DNA from: Sphingopyxis sp. BE259 | Lineage (GTDB): Bacteria > Pseudomonadota > Alphaproteobacteria > Sphingomonadales > Sphingomonadaceae | Reading direction: 5' to 3' | NCBI RefSeq assembly: GCF_031457495.1 | Contig: NZ_JAVDWM010000001.1 | Location: 1,104,001 to 1,168,000, forward strand | Length of the DNA: 64,000 bases | Shown here: positions 25,813 through 34,173 of the stretch, one piece after another | How the letters are laid out: the number at the start of each line of letters is the position of its first letter | Numbering within the stretch: the stretch's first letter is position 1 | Notes under the pieces: generated by a model | What the model saw: the letters and a program-made list of their open reading frames with translations, nothing else | Database searches by the model: none | What the model was told of the DNA's origin: nothing | Made by a program: the position numbers and the translations under genes

Positions 25813-27161
25813 CCGCGCGGTGGATCGACGGGCTGGCGTTGGACGACGGCGAAACGATTCTGGACCGGTTGCTGTCGCTAACGCCCGCCGAACGGGAACG
25901 CCTGCTCCGCGAAATACCGCGCAAATATGTGCATGAGCTGGAGGAACGCTGGTATCAATGGGCGCATCACGGGCAGTGCGCGCCGCCCGGCGACTGGCCG
26001 GTGTGGCTGATCCGCGCCGGCCGCGGTTTCGGCAAGACGCGCGCCGGATCCGAATGGATCAGCGACATGGCGCGGCGCATGCCGGGCGCCCGCATCGCGT
26101 TGGTCGCCGCGAACGAGAAGGACGGGATGCGCGTGATGATCGAAGGGCCGAGCGGCCTGATCGCGGTCGCGCGCGCCGACGAAAAGCCGAAATGGCGACA
26201 GCAGCTGCGCGAACTATATTTCGACAGCGGCGCGGTGGCGACGCTGTTTTCGGCCGGGGCGCCCGAGAATCTGCGTGGCCCGGAACATCATGTTGCGTGG
26301 TGCGACGAACTGGCGAAATGGCCGCAGGGCGGCGCCGCGGCGTGGGACAATCTGATGCTCGGCATGCGGCTGGGCGATATGCCGCGCGTGCTGGTGACGA
26401 CGACGCCGCGCCCGGTGCCGCTGATGACGACGGTCGTGGCGGTGCCGGGATGCATTACGACACTGGGCCGGACGGCCGAAAATCCGCACCTGCCGCGGAG
26501 TTTCGTGACCCATATGGTCGCGCAATATGGCGGCACCCGGCTGGGACGGCAGGAGTTGGACGGCGAATTGCTGGAGGATGTCGAAGGCGCGCTGTGGACG
26601 CGGGCGCTGATCGAGCGGTGCCGGGTCGATGCGGGTGCGCTGGGCAAGCCCGTGCGGGTGGTGATCGGGGTCGATCCGCCGGCGACGTCGCATGGCGATG
26701 CGTGCGGGATCGTCGTCGCCGCACTGCTGCGCGACGGTCGGCTGGCGGTGCTCGAGGATGCCAGCGTCGCGCGCGCCGCGCCGGGGATGTGGGCGCAGGC
26801 GGTGGCCGCCGCGGCGGCGCGGTGGGGTGCCGAGCGGGTGGTCGCGGAAAGCAATATGGGCGGCGAAATGGTGACCGAAGTGCTGGCGCAGGCCGACGCC
26901 GGGCTGCCGGTGCGCGCGGTCCACGCGAGCGTCGGCAAGGCGCGGCGGGCGGAGCCGGTGGCGCTGGCCTATGAACGCGGGCGGGTCGTCCATGCGGGGG
27001 CGTTCGCCGACCTGGAGGATCAACTGTGCGGGTTGCAGATCGGCGGGGGTTATGCGGGGCCGGGGCGCTCGCCGGATCGGGCGGATGCGTGTGTGTGGGC
27101 GCTGGCGGAATTGTTGGAGGGGGTGCAACGGGGGCGGGTTGTGGGGGTTAGGCGGGTTTGA
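25809..27161 (+). CDS. GTA large terminase (packaging ATPase-nuclease, gp2)
   Basis: A 450-residue protein. Walker A is RAGRGFGKT at 69-77, Walker B is HVAWCDELAK with D166 and E167, and a coupling motif follows (RVLVTTTPRP). The C-terminal RNase H-like nuclease starts with D289 in VVIGVDPPATSHGDACGIVV, and later DRADACVWALAEL supplies further acids. It pumps DNA into preformed heads and cuts it. In GTAs packaging is headful from host DNA. All motifs look intact, so activity is expected. Confidence 0.93.
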   Translation: MTARWIDGLALDDGETILDRLLSLTPAERERLLREIPRKYVHELEERWYQWAHHGQCAPPGDWPVWLIRAGRGFGKTRAGSEWISDMARRMPGARIALVAANEKDGMRVMIEGPSGLIAVARADEKPKWRQQLRELYFDSGAVATLFSAGAPENLRGPEHHVAWCDELAKWPQGGAAAWDNLMLGMRLGDMPRVLVTTTPRPVPLMTTVVAVPGCITTLGRTAENPHLPRSFVTHMVAQYGGTRLGRQELDGELLEDVEGALWTRALIERCRVDAGALGKPVRVVIGVDPPATSHGDACGIVVAALLRDGRLAVLEDASVARAAPGMWAQAVAAAAARWGAERVVAESNMGGEMVTEVLAQADAGLPVRAVHASVGKARRAEPVALAYERGRVVHAGAFADLEDQLCGLQIGGGYAGPGRSPDRADACVWALAELLEGVQRGRVVGVRRV

Positions 27162-27259
27162 GATTATCCTGACGGGATAATTTCACTTGCAGCTAACATC
27201 GGCGTATGCGAATCCGCATACACGGAACTTATTCCGTGGGGTGGCAGCCGCCCTACCGT

Positions 27260-27546
27260 TCACTCCGTCCTAGAAGTCGAACGAATACTGGCAAGGCCAG
27301 CGCCGAGTGTGAGCACGCACATGCTCCACTCGGCCAAGCCGCCAGCGCCTATAAGCACGTACAAATACGCGACCCATAAGCCACCGCCTTTCTGAATGCG
27401 GGGGCAAGCCCGCGCTCCGGAAGGCCCACGCCTCCGCCGCTATCAGAGACGACGGTTCCGGTCAGAAAGCCGAATAGGACGGCTGCCGAAAACAGGCATA
27501 ATCGAGTGAGAACAAATAGCCAACCATGAACAGCGGCCATTTCCAC
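27260..27546 (-). pseudogene. Possible frameshifted small membrane protein gene
   Basis: From an ATG at 27546 the minus strand reads a membrane span (HGWLFVLTRLCLFSAAVLFG) and continues to a stop at 27349. In the next frame, from about 27385 down to a TGA at 27260, it reads LWVAYLYVLIGAGGLAEWSM and CVLTLGAGLAS, a second span pair. A single-base shift near 27370-27400 would join them into one protein of about 95 residues. This is either a decayed gene, a sequencing error, or chance in a GC-rich region. It fills the 470-bp gap between terminase and portal genes, on the opposite strand. Confidence 0.35.
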
Positions 27547-27630
27547 CCGTTGGTCTCTTGGCTTGGGGATAAGTGCGGATAACTCGGGTTCGCTAGCTCA
27601 CGCGAATCCATGTCGAAATCGGAGAACATC

Positions 27631-28749
27631 ATGAACTGGTTTGGCCGGAAGGCTGCGCAGAGTGCTGCGCGGCCTGCTTTGTCGCGGGTGTATGGGACGT
27701 ATGGGATGATGGGCTCGGCGCCTGCGCCCTTGTCTTTTGAGGCGCAGTTGCGTGCGGGGTATCTGAGCAATGCGATTGTTCAGCGCAGCGTGCGGTTGGT
27801 GGCGGAGGCCGCGGGCAGCGCGCCGGTGGTGGCGAGCGATCCGGGGTTGGCGGCGCTGGTTGCGGCGAATTCGGGCGGGCAGGGGCTCGTTGAGACGCTC
27901 GCCTCGCAATTGCTGCTGCACGGCAATGGTTATGTGCAGATTTTGACCGACGGGGCAGGGGCGCCGGCGGAGCTGTTTGCGCTGCGGCCCGAGCGGGTGA
28001 CGGTCGAAGCCGATGCGCGCGGGTGGCCGGTGGCCTATCGGTACAAGGCGGGCGGTTCGGTGGTGGTGCTGCCCGCCGAGGATGGCGCGGGGCGGACCGC
28101 GGTGGTGCATGTGAAGGCGCTGCATCCGCTGGACGATCATTATGGTGCGGGGTGCCTGGGCGCCGCGAGCGCGGCGATCGCGGCGCATAATGCTGCGGCG
28201 GTGTGGAACCGCGCGTTGCTGGACAATGCGGCGCGGCCGTCGGGGGCGCTGGTCCATGATCCGGGCGACAAGGGGATGCCCTTGTCGGCGGAACAAGTGG
28301 ACCGGCTGCGCGAGGAACTGGCGGAGAGTTTCGCGGGCGGGGCGAACGCGGGGCGGCCGCTGCTGCTGGAGGGCGGCCTCAGGTGGCAGGCGCTGTCGCT
28401 GTCGCCCGCCGAGATGGATTTTCTGGCGCTGAAAGATAGCAGCGCGCGCGAGATTGCGATGGCGTTCGGGGTGCCGCCGATGCTGCTGGGGCTGCCGGGA
28501 GATGCGACCTATGCCAATTATCGCGAGGCGAACCGGGCGCTGTGGCGGCTGACCGTGCTGCCGCTGGTCGGGAAGATTTTGGGGGCGGTCGCGCAGGGGC
28601 TGAGCGGGTGGTTCGAGGGCGCCGAGCTGTGGGTCGATCTGGATAAGGTGCCGGCGCTGGCCGAGGACCGGATGGCGCTGTGGCACGAGGTGTCGGCGGC
28701 GGACTGGCTGAGCGCGGACGAAAAGAAGGCGTTGTTGGGGGTGACCTGA
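27631..28749 (+). CDS. GTA portal protein (HK97 family, gp3)
   Basis: A 372-residue HK97-type portal: PLSFEAQLRAGYLSNAIVQR, LLHGNGYVQI, NAARPSGALVHDPGDKGMPL and MAFGVPPMLLGLPGDATYAN are characteristic. The portal is the dodecameric ring through which DNA passes into the head. The frame starts upstream at 27610, but the ATG at 27631 has GGAG at 8 bp. It is slightly shorter than phage portals, as usual for GTA. Confidence 0.93.
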   Translation: MNWFGRKAAQSAARPALSRVYGTYGMMGSAPAPLSFEAQLRAGYLSNAIVQRSVRLVAEAAGSAPVVASDPGLAALVAANSGGQGLVETLASQLLLHGNGYVQILTDGAGAPAELFALRPERVTVEADARGWPVAYRYKAGGSVVVLPAEDGAGRTAVVHVKALHPLDDHYGAGCLGAASAAIAAHNAAAVWNRALLDNAARPSGALVHDPGDKGMPLSAEQVDRLREELAESFAGGANAGRPLLLEGGLRWQALSLSPAEMDFLALKDSSAREIAMAFGVPPMLLGLPGDATYANYREANRALWRLTVLPLVGKILGAVAQGLSGWFEGAELWVDLDKVPALAEDRMALWHEVSAADWLSADEKKALLGVT

Positions 28750-28757
28750 CTCGCACC

Positions 28758-28829
28758 GTCACCCCGGCTTTTGAGCCGGGGGGCATGACGCCGGCGCTGC
28801 GGTGGATCCCGGATCAAGTCCGGGATGAC
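28758..28829. repeat. Palindromic repeat between portal and DUF6127 genes
   Basis: A 72-bp copy of the GTCAYSCCGG family, with arms CCGGcttttgagCCGG and CCCGGatcaagtCCGGG. Its right half is nearly the same as the insertion in truB. It lies in the only intergenic gap between portal and protease genes. Confidence 0.75.
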
Positions 28830-28846
28830 GAATTGGAGATTATGAC

Positions 28847-29173
28847 ATGGACGAGGATGAGGCGCTGGCGCGGTTGATCGCGCTGGCGGGGACAAGTGCG
28901 GCCGGAGCTTCCGGTGCGCCCGACGCGGCGTTGCTGCGCGCGGTGGTCGAGGAGGCGAGCGAGCTGGGGGCGCGGCGGGCGTTGGCGCGGCTGGGGCTGG
29001 CCGACGAAGCGGCGCGCGAGGATGTCGGTGATCTGCGCCAACTGCTGAGCGCGTGGCGCGATGCCAAGACGAGCGCGTGGAAGGCGGCGGTCGATTGGGC
29101 GGTGCGCGGGATGCTGGCGGCGCTGGTGGTGGGCCTGGCGGTGAAGCTGGGGTTGCCGGGATTGTTGCGGTGA
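28847..29173 (+). CDS. DUF6127 family protein of the GTA cluster
   Basis: A 108-residue protein: a variable acidic N-terminus, then LGARRALARLGLADEAARED and LRQLLSAWRDAKTSAWKAAV, and a C-terminal membrane span (GMLAALVVGLAVKLGLPGLL). This is the DUF6127 pattern, found between portal and prohead protease genes in alphaproteobacterial GTA clusters. Function unknown; the terminal span points to a membrane step. Its stop overlaps the GTG start of the protease. Confidence 0.8.
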   Translation: MDEDEALARLIALAGTSAAGASGAPDAALLRAVVEEASELGARRALARLGLADEAAREDVGDLRQLLSAWRDAKTSAWKAAVDWAVRGMLAALVVGLAVKLGLPGLLR

Positions 29174-29610
29174 GCGCGGCTGGTGCCACTGCCCACCCCC
29201 AACCCCTCCCGCAAGCGGGAGGGGGGATCAGGTTCGCGGGCTATGCGGCGGTGTTCGATCGCGTCGATCGGGGCGGGGATGTTGTGCGGGCCGGTGCTTT
29301 TGCCGCGAGTTTGCGCGAGCGGCGCGCGGTGCCTTTGCTGTGGCAGCACCGGCCGGGGGCCGTCGTCGGGGTGATCGAGAGATTGGCGGAGGATGAGCGC
29401 GGCCTACGCGTCGTGGCGCGGGTGACGCATCCGACCGCGGCGGGGCTGGTGGCGCGCGGGGCGCTCACGGGATTGAGCTTTGGGTATCGGGTGACGGCGG
29501 CGCGCGGTGGCAACCCGCGCGAGTTGCTGGCGCTCGACCTGGCCGAAGTGAGTTTGGTGGCGGTGCCGATGCAGGCGCTGGCACGGGTGATTGCGGTGGT
29601 GAAGGAGTGA
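29170..29610 (+). CDS. GTA prohead protease (HK97 family, gp4)
   Basis: A 146-residue S78-family protease that cleaves scaffold or capsid N-termini during head maturation. IRFAGYAAVFDRVDRGGDVV and VPLLWQHRPGAVVGVIERLA contain the catalytic His, and ALTGLSFGYRV the catalytic Ser. The GTG at 29170 overlaps the DUF6127 stop. The first 20 residues (HPQPLPQAGGG) are the translation of a CCCTCCCGCAAGCGGGAGGG repeat at about 29200-29226, so the original start may have been lost or moved. The ending overlaps the capsid ribosome site. Confidence 0.88.
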   Translation: MSAAGATAHPQPLPQAGGGIRFAGYAAVFDRVDRGGDVVRAGAFAASLRERRAVPLLWQHRPGAVVGVIERLAEDERGLRVVARVTHPTAAGLVARGALTGLSFGYRVTAARGGNPRELLALDLAEVSLVAVPMQALARVIAVVKE

Positions 29611-29615
29611 AAAGC

Positions 29616-30755
29616 ATGGACGATATGGAAGTGAAAGCTGACGCGCTGGATGGCGCGTTCGATGCGGTGCTGGCGGCCGAAGCCGTCGATGATCTGAAGG
29701 CGTCGGTGGCGGCGTTGAAGGCGCAGGTCGATGCGCAGACGGTGGCGTCATCGCGGTTGCCTCTGGACGGCGCGAAGGCGGCCGATCCGGCGCGCGATGC
29801 GTTTGTTGAGCGCTATTTGCGGCGCGGGATCGATGCCGGGGTCGAGATGAAAAGTCTGTCGGGGGCGTCGGGCGGCGACGGCGGCTTTGCGGTGCCGCGC
29901 GAGATCGACGGGGCGATCGCGGCGACACTGAAATCGCTGTCGCCGATCCGGTCGATCGCGACGGTCGTCCAGACGGGGACGAGCGGGTATCGCAAGCTGG
30001 TCGCAACGGGATCGATGGGCGCGGGCTGGGTCGGCGAGACCGCAGCGCGGCCCGAGACGGCGACGCGCAGCTTTGCGGAAATTGCGCCGCCCTCGGGTGA
30101 GCTTTATGCCAATCCGGCGGCGAGCCAGGCGATGCTGGACGATGCGATGTTCAACGTCGAGGACTGGCTGGCCGATCAGATCGCGCGGGAGTTTGCGATC
30201 GCCGAGGGCGGGGCGTTCGTGACCGGCAACGGCACCAACCGGCCTAAGGGTTTCCTGACCTATGCCACCACCAACGAGAGTGACGCGGTGCGCGCGTTCG
30301 GCACGGTGCAGCATCTGGCGACGGGGACCGCGGGGGCGTTTCCGGCATCGAACCCTCACGACAAGCTGGTCGAGCTGATCCATTCGCTGCGCGCGCCCTA
30401 TCGCCAGGGCGCGGCGTGGGTGATGAATTCGGACACGCTGGCACGCATCCGCAAGTTCAAGACGACCGACGGGGCGTTCATCTGGCAGCCGGGCATGGTC
30501 GAGGGACAATCGGCGACGCTGCTGGGGTATCCGGTGGTCGAGGCCGAGGACATGCCCGACATCGCCGCAAACAGCCTATCGATCGCATTCGGCAATTTCC
30601 GCGCCGGCTATCTGGTCGCCGACCGCGGCGAGACGCGGATCCTGCGCGATCCGTTCAGCAACAAGCCGTTCGTGCATTTTTATGCAACCAAAAGGGTCGG
30701 CGGTGCGATCATCGATTCGCAGGCGATCAAGGTGATGAAATTCGCCGCCAGCTGA
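29616..30755 (+). CDS. GTA major capsid protein (HK97 fold, gp5)
   Basis: A 379-residue HK97-type capsid protein. Residues 1-70 are a helical delta/scaffold domain (EAVDDLKASVAALKAQVDAQ), normally cut off by the prohead protease. The shell domain follows (LSGASGGDGGFAVPREIDGA, ANPAASQAMLDDAMFNVEDW, NGTNRPKGFLTY, YLVADRGETRILRDPFSNKP). AAGGAG eight bases before the ATG at 29616 supports this start over the GTG at 29607. A very strong terminator follows, so the capsid gene may be expressed above the distal genes. Confidence 0.95.
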   Translation: MDDMEVKADALDGAFDAVLAAEAVDDLKASVAALKAQVDAQTVASSRLPLDGAKAADPARDAFVERYLRRGIDAGVEMKSLSGASGGDGGFAVPREIDGAIAATLKSLSPIRSIATVVQTGTSGYRKLVATGSMGAGWVGETAARPETATRSFAEIAPPSGELYANPAASQAMLDDAMFNVEDWLADQIAREFAIAEGGAFVTGNGTNRPKGFLTYATTNESDAVRAFGTVQHLATGTAGAFPASNPHDKLVELIHSLRAPYRQGAAWVMNSDTLARIRKFKTTDGAFIWQPGMVEGQSATLLGYPVVEAEDMPDIAANSLSIAFGNFRAGYLVADRGETRILRDPFSNKPFVHFYATKRVGGAIIDSQAIKVMKFAAS

Positions 30756-30773
30756 TCTGACGCTGGCGCGATC

Positions 30774-30832
30774 GGCGCCCGGCCCGTGCTTCCTCAACCC
30801 CTTTCGGGGCCGGGCCGGGCGCCATTTTTTTT
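30774..30832 (+). terminator. Strong terminator after the capsid gene
   Basis: Perfect 13-bp stem, GGCGCCCGGCCCG at 30774-30786 with CGGGCCGGGCGCC at 30811-30823, an inner CCCC/GGGG hairpin in the loop, then A and eight T. It lies within the GTA cluster, so distal genes need readthrough or their own promoter. Confidence 0.92.
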
Positions 30833-30863
30833 CGGATATCATCAACGAAAGGATGGGCTTGCC

Positions 30864-32228
30864 ATGCCGACCCCCTTTTTCGCCGACCTGGTGCGCGAGC
30901 TGTGCCAGGACGGCGGCACCGGCCCGCTGACGCCGACCGGCGCGGTGCCCGGCCATCGCCGCTTTGCCGATGTCGTTCCGGTGGACCTGCAATTTCACTA
31001 TGCCATCGCCGGCATTGCCCAGCCTGGACAATGGGAGGTCGGGCGGGGCCGGATCGACGGCAGCGGGCGACTGGTGCGCGAGCTGGTCGCGAGCTCTTCA
31101 AACAATGGCGCGCTGGTGGATTTTGCGGCGGGACTCAAGACGATCGCGCTGACCGTTGGCGCCGCGTGGTTCGCCGCCCAGGACGGCGCCATGGCCGCGC
31201 TGACCGATGCGGTCGGCAGCAAGCAGCCGCTATCGACGACGCATACCGCCGCGGCGACCGGGCTGGCCGACGATCAGGTGACGGTGCGCCGCGCCGGGAG
31301 CTGGGTCAACGTGCCGCTGTCGGCGCTGGCATATCGCGATGCCGACGGACGGTTTGCGCTGACCGGTGCCTTGGGGGTGCCCAATGGCACTGCGGCGGCG
31401 CCCACCCTGACGTTTTCGGGTGACACCGACAGCGGCATGTTCCGGGCCGCGAGCGATACCATCGCCGTGGTGACGGGTGGCGCCGAACGGCTGCGGGTGA
31501 CGGCGAACGGGCGGATAACGGTGGGTGGCGGCGCCGCCAACTATCGGTTCAACATTGCCGAAGCCAATCCGGGGCGAGGCATCCTGACGGACTTTGGCAA
31601 CATCGACGGCGCGCCCAACGGCGCCTTGATCAGCTTTACCCAGAACGGCATTGCCAATTGGTGCATCGGGCAGGTGCCGGCGACGTCGGCGCTGGCCATT
31701 TATCGCGACCGCAACGGCGGCAATGATGGCGCCGAACTGTGGCGGTGGGAAGCGAGCGGGGCGGGGCGTCCCGGCGCCGACAATGCCTATTCGCTGGGCA
31801 CCGCAGCGTATCGCGTGGCGACGGTTTTTGCCGGGACGGGAACGATCAACACGTCCGATAGCCGCGACAAGGCGTGGCGCAGCGCGATGGACGCGGCGGA
31901 GCGGCGCGCGGCCATTCGGATCGCCGCCGAGCTGGGGTTTTACCAGTGGCATGACGCGATTGCCGAAAAGGGGGCGTACGGGGCGCGCCAGCATTTCGGG
32001 ATCCGCGCGCAGCAGGTGTGGGCGATCATGGCGGATGAAGGGCTGGTCGACCCGCTGGACGATGACGGCCGACCGGGGCGCACGCCCTATGCCTTTCTAT
32101 GTTGGGACGAATGGCAGACCGCAGGCGGCGCAGCGCACACCCGCTTCGGCATCAGGTCCGACCAGCTGGCGCTGTTCATCATGGCCGCGCTGGCGCAGCG
32201 GCTGGCGGCGCTGGAGGCGGCGGCATGA
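30864..32228 (+). CDS. Tail fibre with C-terminal peptidase S74 (self-cleaving chaperone) domain
   Basis: A 454-residue protein. The first 110 residues (HRRFADVVPVDLQFHYAIAG) form an attachment domain; residues 150-320 have the repetitive strands of trimeric fibres, with LTFSGDTDSGMFRAASDTIA typical of phage tail fibres. The last 125 residues are an S74 intramolecular chaperone: the S-D-x-R-x-K motif at 331-336 supplies the expected Ser331/Lys336 dyad, and HFGIRAQQVWAIMADEGL fits its second block. Such domains drive trimer folding and then cut themselves off. In Rhodobacter GTA no fibre sits at this place. It lies between the capsid terminator and the connector gene, beside a fibre-adaptor gene. 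Confidence 0.82.
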   Translation: MPTPFFADLVRELCQDGGTGPLTPTGAVPGHRRFADVVPVDLQFHYAIAGIAQPGQWEVGRGRIDGSGRLVRELVASSSNNGALVDFAAGLKTIALTVGAAWFAAQDGAMAALTDAVGSKQPLSTTHTAAATGLADDQVTVRRAGSWVNVPLSALAYRDADGRFALTGALGVPNGTAAAPTLTFSGDTDSGMFRAASDTIAVVTGGAERLRVTANGRITVGGGAANYRFNIAEANPGRGILTDFGNIDGAPNGALISFTQNGIANWCIGQVPATSALAIYRDRNGGNDGAELWRWEASGAGRPGADNAYSLGTAAYRVATVFAGTGTINTSDSRDKAWRSAMDAAERRAAIRIAAELGFYQWHDAIAEKGAYGARQHFGIRAQQVWAIMADEGLVDPLDDDGRPGRTPYAFLCWDEWQTAGGAAHTRFGIRSDQLALFIMAALAQRLAALEAAA

Positions 32229-32380
32229 TGGGCGGCAGCGCCCTGGCATCGCGCGCCATTGGCGATGCGGCGCGGCGCGACCTGGCCAGCGAATGGGGTG
32301 GGCCTGAGCCCGCTGCGGCGCAGGCTGCGGTGCCGCCGATCCGTGAGGCCAGCCGCCGCGTGATCATCCGCAAACCATAA
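32225..32380 (+). CDS. Small hypothetical protein after the fibre gene
   Basis: A 51-residue frame whose ATG overlaps the fibre stop codon (ATGA). Product: an Ala-rich helix (ALASRAIGDAARRDLASEWG) and a basic end (ASRRVIIRKP). It ends 22 bp before the adaptor gene. The tight coupling favours translation; family unknown. Confidence 0.5.
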   Translation: MMGGSALASRAIGDAARRDLASEWGGPEPAAAQAAVPPIREASRRVIIRKP

Positions 32381-32402
32381 GGTCAGAATCCCAAACAAAG
32401 GA

Positions 32403-32690
32403 ATGGCGATGACGATGATCGTGAAGGATCCGGACAGCCGGATCGATTTCGAATTCGACTGGGCGGCGGCCTATCCCGGCGGCCAGGCGGTGCTGGCGAG
32501 CGTGTGGGCGATCGTCCCGGCCGAGGCCGACGGCGTCGCGGTGGCGGCGGCCGCGCACGACCTGATGCAATCGACGGCGACATTGACGGGCGGGGTTGCC
32601 GGCCATGTCTATCGGGTCACCAACCGGGTGACGCTGAGCGACGGGCAAATCGACGAGCGGTCGATGACCGTCCGCGTGGAGGACCGGTGA
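32403..32690 (+). CDS. Phage fibre-tail adaptor-like protein (Gp77 type)
   Basis: A 95-residue protein: IVKDPDSRIDFEFDWAAAYP opens it, then TLTGGVAGHVYRVTNRVTLS and DERSMTVRVED. The arrangement, an acidic DFEFDW block and an immunoglobulin-like set of strands ending in R.M.VRV, is that of small phage fibre-tail adaptor proteins. Its position between the fibre and the connector supports this. The stop overlaps the connector ATG by one base. Assigned by pattern, moderate certainty. Confidence 0.62.
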   Translation: MAMTMIVKDPDSRIDFEFDWAAAYPGGQAVLASVWAIVPAEADGVAVAAAAHDLMQSTATLTGGVAGHVYRVTNRVTLSDGQIDERSMTVRVEDR

Positions 32691-33235
32691 TGACGGCTGG
32701 TCTGTTACCGGGCGATGCCCCGGTGAGCCTGAACGAAGCGCGTGGCTGGTTGCGGCTGGGCTCGACGATCGACGATGCCGTAGTTGCCGGACTGGTCCGC
32801 GCCGCGACCAATATTTGCGAGGCGTTTATCAGCCATTGGCTGGTCATCCGCGCGACCGAGGAGGTGCTGCCGCTACGCGCCGGGCAGGTGCGGTTGACCG
32901 CGCGGCCGGTTGCTATGGTCGAGACCGCGGTGCTGCTGAGCCCGGCTGGCGATGAGACGGTGCTGGAGGCGGGCGGATACCGGCTGCGCCACGGGCGCGA
33001 TGGCAGCGGGCAGCTGATGATCGCGCAGCCTGGCGATGCCGAGCGGGTGCGGGTAACCTACCGCGCCGGGATCGCCGAAAATCCCAACGGGATTCCCGAA
33101 GCCATCCGTCAGGGTATCGTGCGCATGGTTCAGCATCTGCACGATGCCCGCGATACCGCGCCGGTCGCGCCGCCCGCAGCCATTGCGGCGCTGTGGCAAC
33201 CGTGGCGGCGGATGACGCTGGGCAGCGGACAATGA
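32690..33235 (+). CDS. GTA head-tail connector/adaptor (gp6)
   Basis: A 181-residue protein of the phiE125 gp8 / GTA gp6 connector family: PVSLNEARGWLRLGSTIDDA, VRAATNICEAFISHWLVIRA and VTYRAGIAENPNGIPEAIRQ, then a helical ending IVRMVQHLHDARD. It forms the ring under the portal. It overlaps the next gene by ATGA. A separate stopper gene (gp7) does not follow. Confidence 0.85.
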   Translation: MTAGLLPGDAPVSLNEARGWLRLGSTIDDAVVAGLVRAATNICEAFISHWLVIRATEEVLPLRAGQVRLTARPVAMVETAVLLSPAGDETVLEAGGYRLRHGRDGSGQLMIAQPGDAERVRVTYRAGIAENPNGIPEAIRQGIVRMVQHLHDARDTAPVAPPAAIAALWQPWRRMTLGSGQ

Positions 33236-33624
33236 GCGGCGCAGAGCAGGCGGTGCGCGCCAGGGCGCTGGCGTTGCTGGCGGGCGACGCCGAACTGGCG
33301 GGGTTGGTGCATGGCGTTTTCGATGGCACGCCGCAGCGGGCCAGCGCGCCCTATGTTTCGGTTGGCGGCGCGGAGGGGACCGACTGGGGCACCAAGGACT
33401 GGGCTGGGCGCGAGGTGCGGTTGACGCTGGTGCTGGTCGGGGTGGGCGCCGCGGTCGACGATGCGGCGACCGGACGGATCGATGCGGTGGTGGCTGCGAT
33501 GCGCGGGGTGGCGGGCGGGTGGTCGATCGTTGGCGCGCGGGTGGTGCGGACGCGGTTCGGTTTCTTGCGCGAGGGCGGCTGGCGGCACGAGGTGGTCGTG
33601 CGGTGCCGGTGTTTGGCGGGGTGA
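33232..33624 (+). CDS. GTA tail terminator-like protein (DUF3168, gp8)
   Basis: A 130-residue DUF3168 protein: AEQAVRARALALLAGDAELA, APYVSVGGAEGTDWGTKDWA and GREVRLTLVLVGV, and RVVRTRFGFLREGGWRHEVV at the end. In Rhodobacter GTA the equivalent (gp8) ends the tail tube at the head side. Starts on the stop of gp6, where most GTAs would have gp7 first. Confidence 0.85.
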   Translation: MSGAEQAVRARALALLAGDAELAGLVHGVFDGTPQRASAPYVSVGGAEGTDWGTKDWAGREVRLTLVLVGVGAAVDDAATGRIDAVVAAMRGVAGGWSIVGARVVRTRFGFLREGGWRHEVVVRCRCLAG

Positions 33625-33695
33625 GCGGGCCCCCGCGAGAGAGCGGGGATCGTCTGATGCAGACGAATAGGCGAAATTCCGCATCCCTTCAGGTC

Positions 33696-33772
33696 GTCAT
33701 CCCCGCGAAAGCGGGGACCCAGAGCGTGCGTCAGCGGGCCTGTCCCTGGGTTCCCGCTTTCGCGGGAATGAC
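33696..33772. repeat. Palindromic repeat inside the GTA cluster
   Basis: GTCATCCCCGCGAAAGCGGG ... CCCGCTTTCGCGGGAATGAC, 77 bp; each half is a perfect CCCGCNNNNGCGGG-type hairpin. Long flanking identity with copies at 47938 and 51194 (the middle GCGTGCGTC-GCGGGCCTGTCCC is shared). Occupies the gap between gp8 and the reverse-strand gene. Confidence 0.85.
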
Positions 33773-33843
33773 GAGGGTGGGGGATGGCCGTTTTCTACCC
33801 CAAAAGCTGACGCCCGCTTCAGGTACGCAAACTATATTGAGGA

Positions 33844-34173
33844 TCAATCGCCGGGCAGCGAGTTGTTCGCTTTGTAATCCTTGAACTTGTCGGTGAAATT
33901 GGCGTGGTAATCTTCGACCTGCATGTCGGCGTCTTCGGTCGCGACGGCCGCCGAGTCGCCGCCTGAGCGGCCAAGCGCGATCACCGCCTTGCGGAACGCA
34001 TCGCGTTCGGTGCTGCAATTGGCTTTCAGCGCCATTTCATATTCGACCTCTTCGACCTTGGCCTCGAGCGCCTTTTTCATGTCGTCGCGCAGGCATTTGG
34101 TGAAGGCCGCGCGCGTCGTGTCGACGGTCGGCGACTGGACCATGGCGGCCAAAAGCAATGTCGTGATCAGCAT
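33844..34173 (-). CDS. Small secreted hypothetical protein within the GTA cluster, opposite strand
   Basis: A 109-residue protein with a short signal peptide (MLITTLLLAAMVQSPTVDTT) and a helical mature part with two cysteines (AAFTKCLRDDMKKALEAKVE; EMALKANCSTERDAFRKAV). GGGGAG lies 8 bp before the ATG. It has no virion-protein features and reads against the cluster, so it is probably a later insertion together with the adjoining repeat. Family not recognised. Confidence 0.65.
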   Translation of the reverse strand: MLITTLLLAAMVQSPTVDTTRAAFTKCLRDDMKKALEAKVEEVEYEMALKANCSTERDAFRKAVIALGRSGGDSAAVATEDADMQVEDYHANFTDKFKDYKANNSLPGD

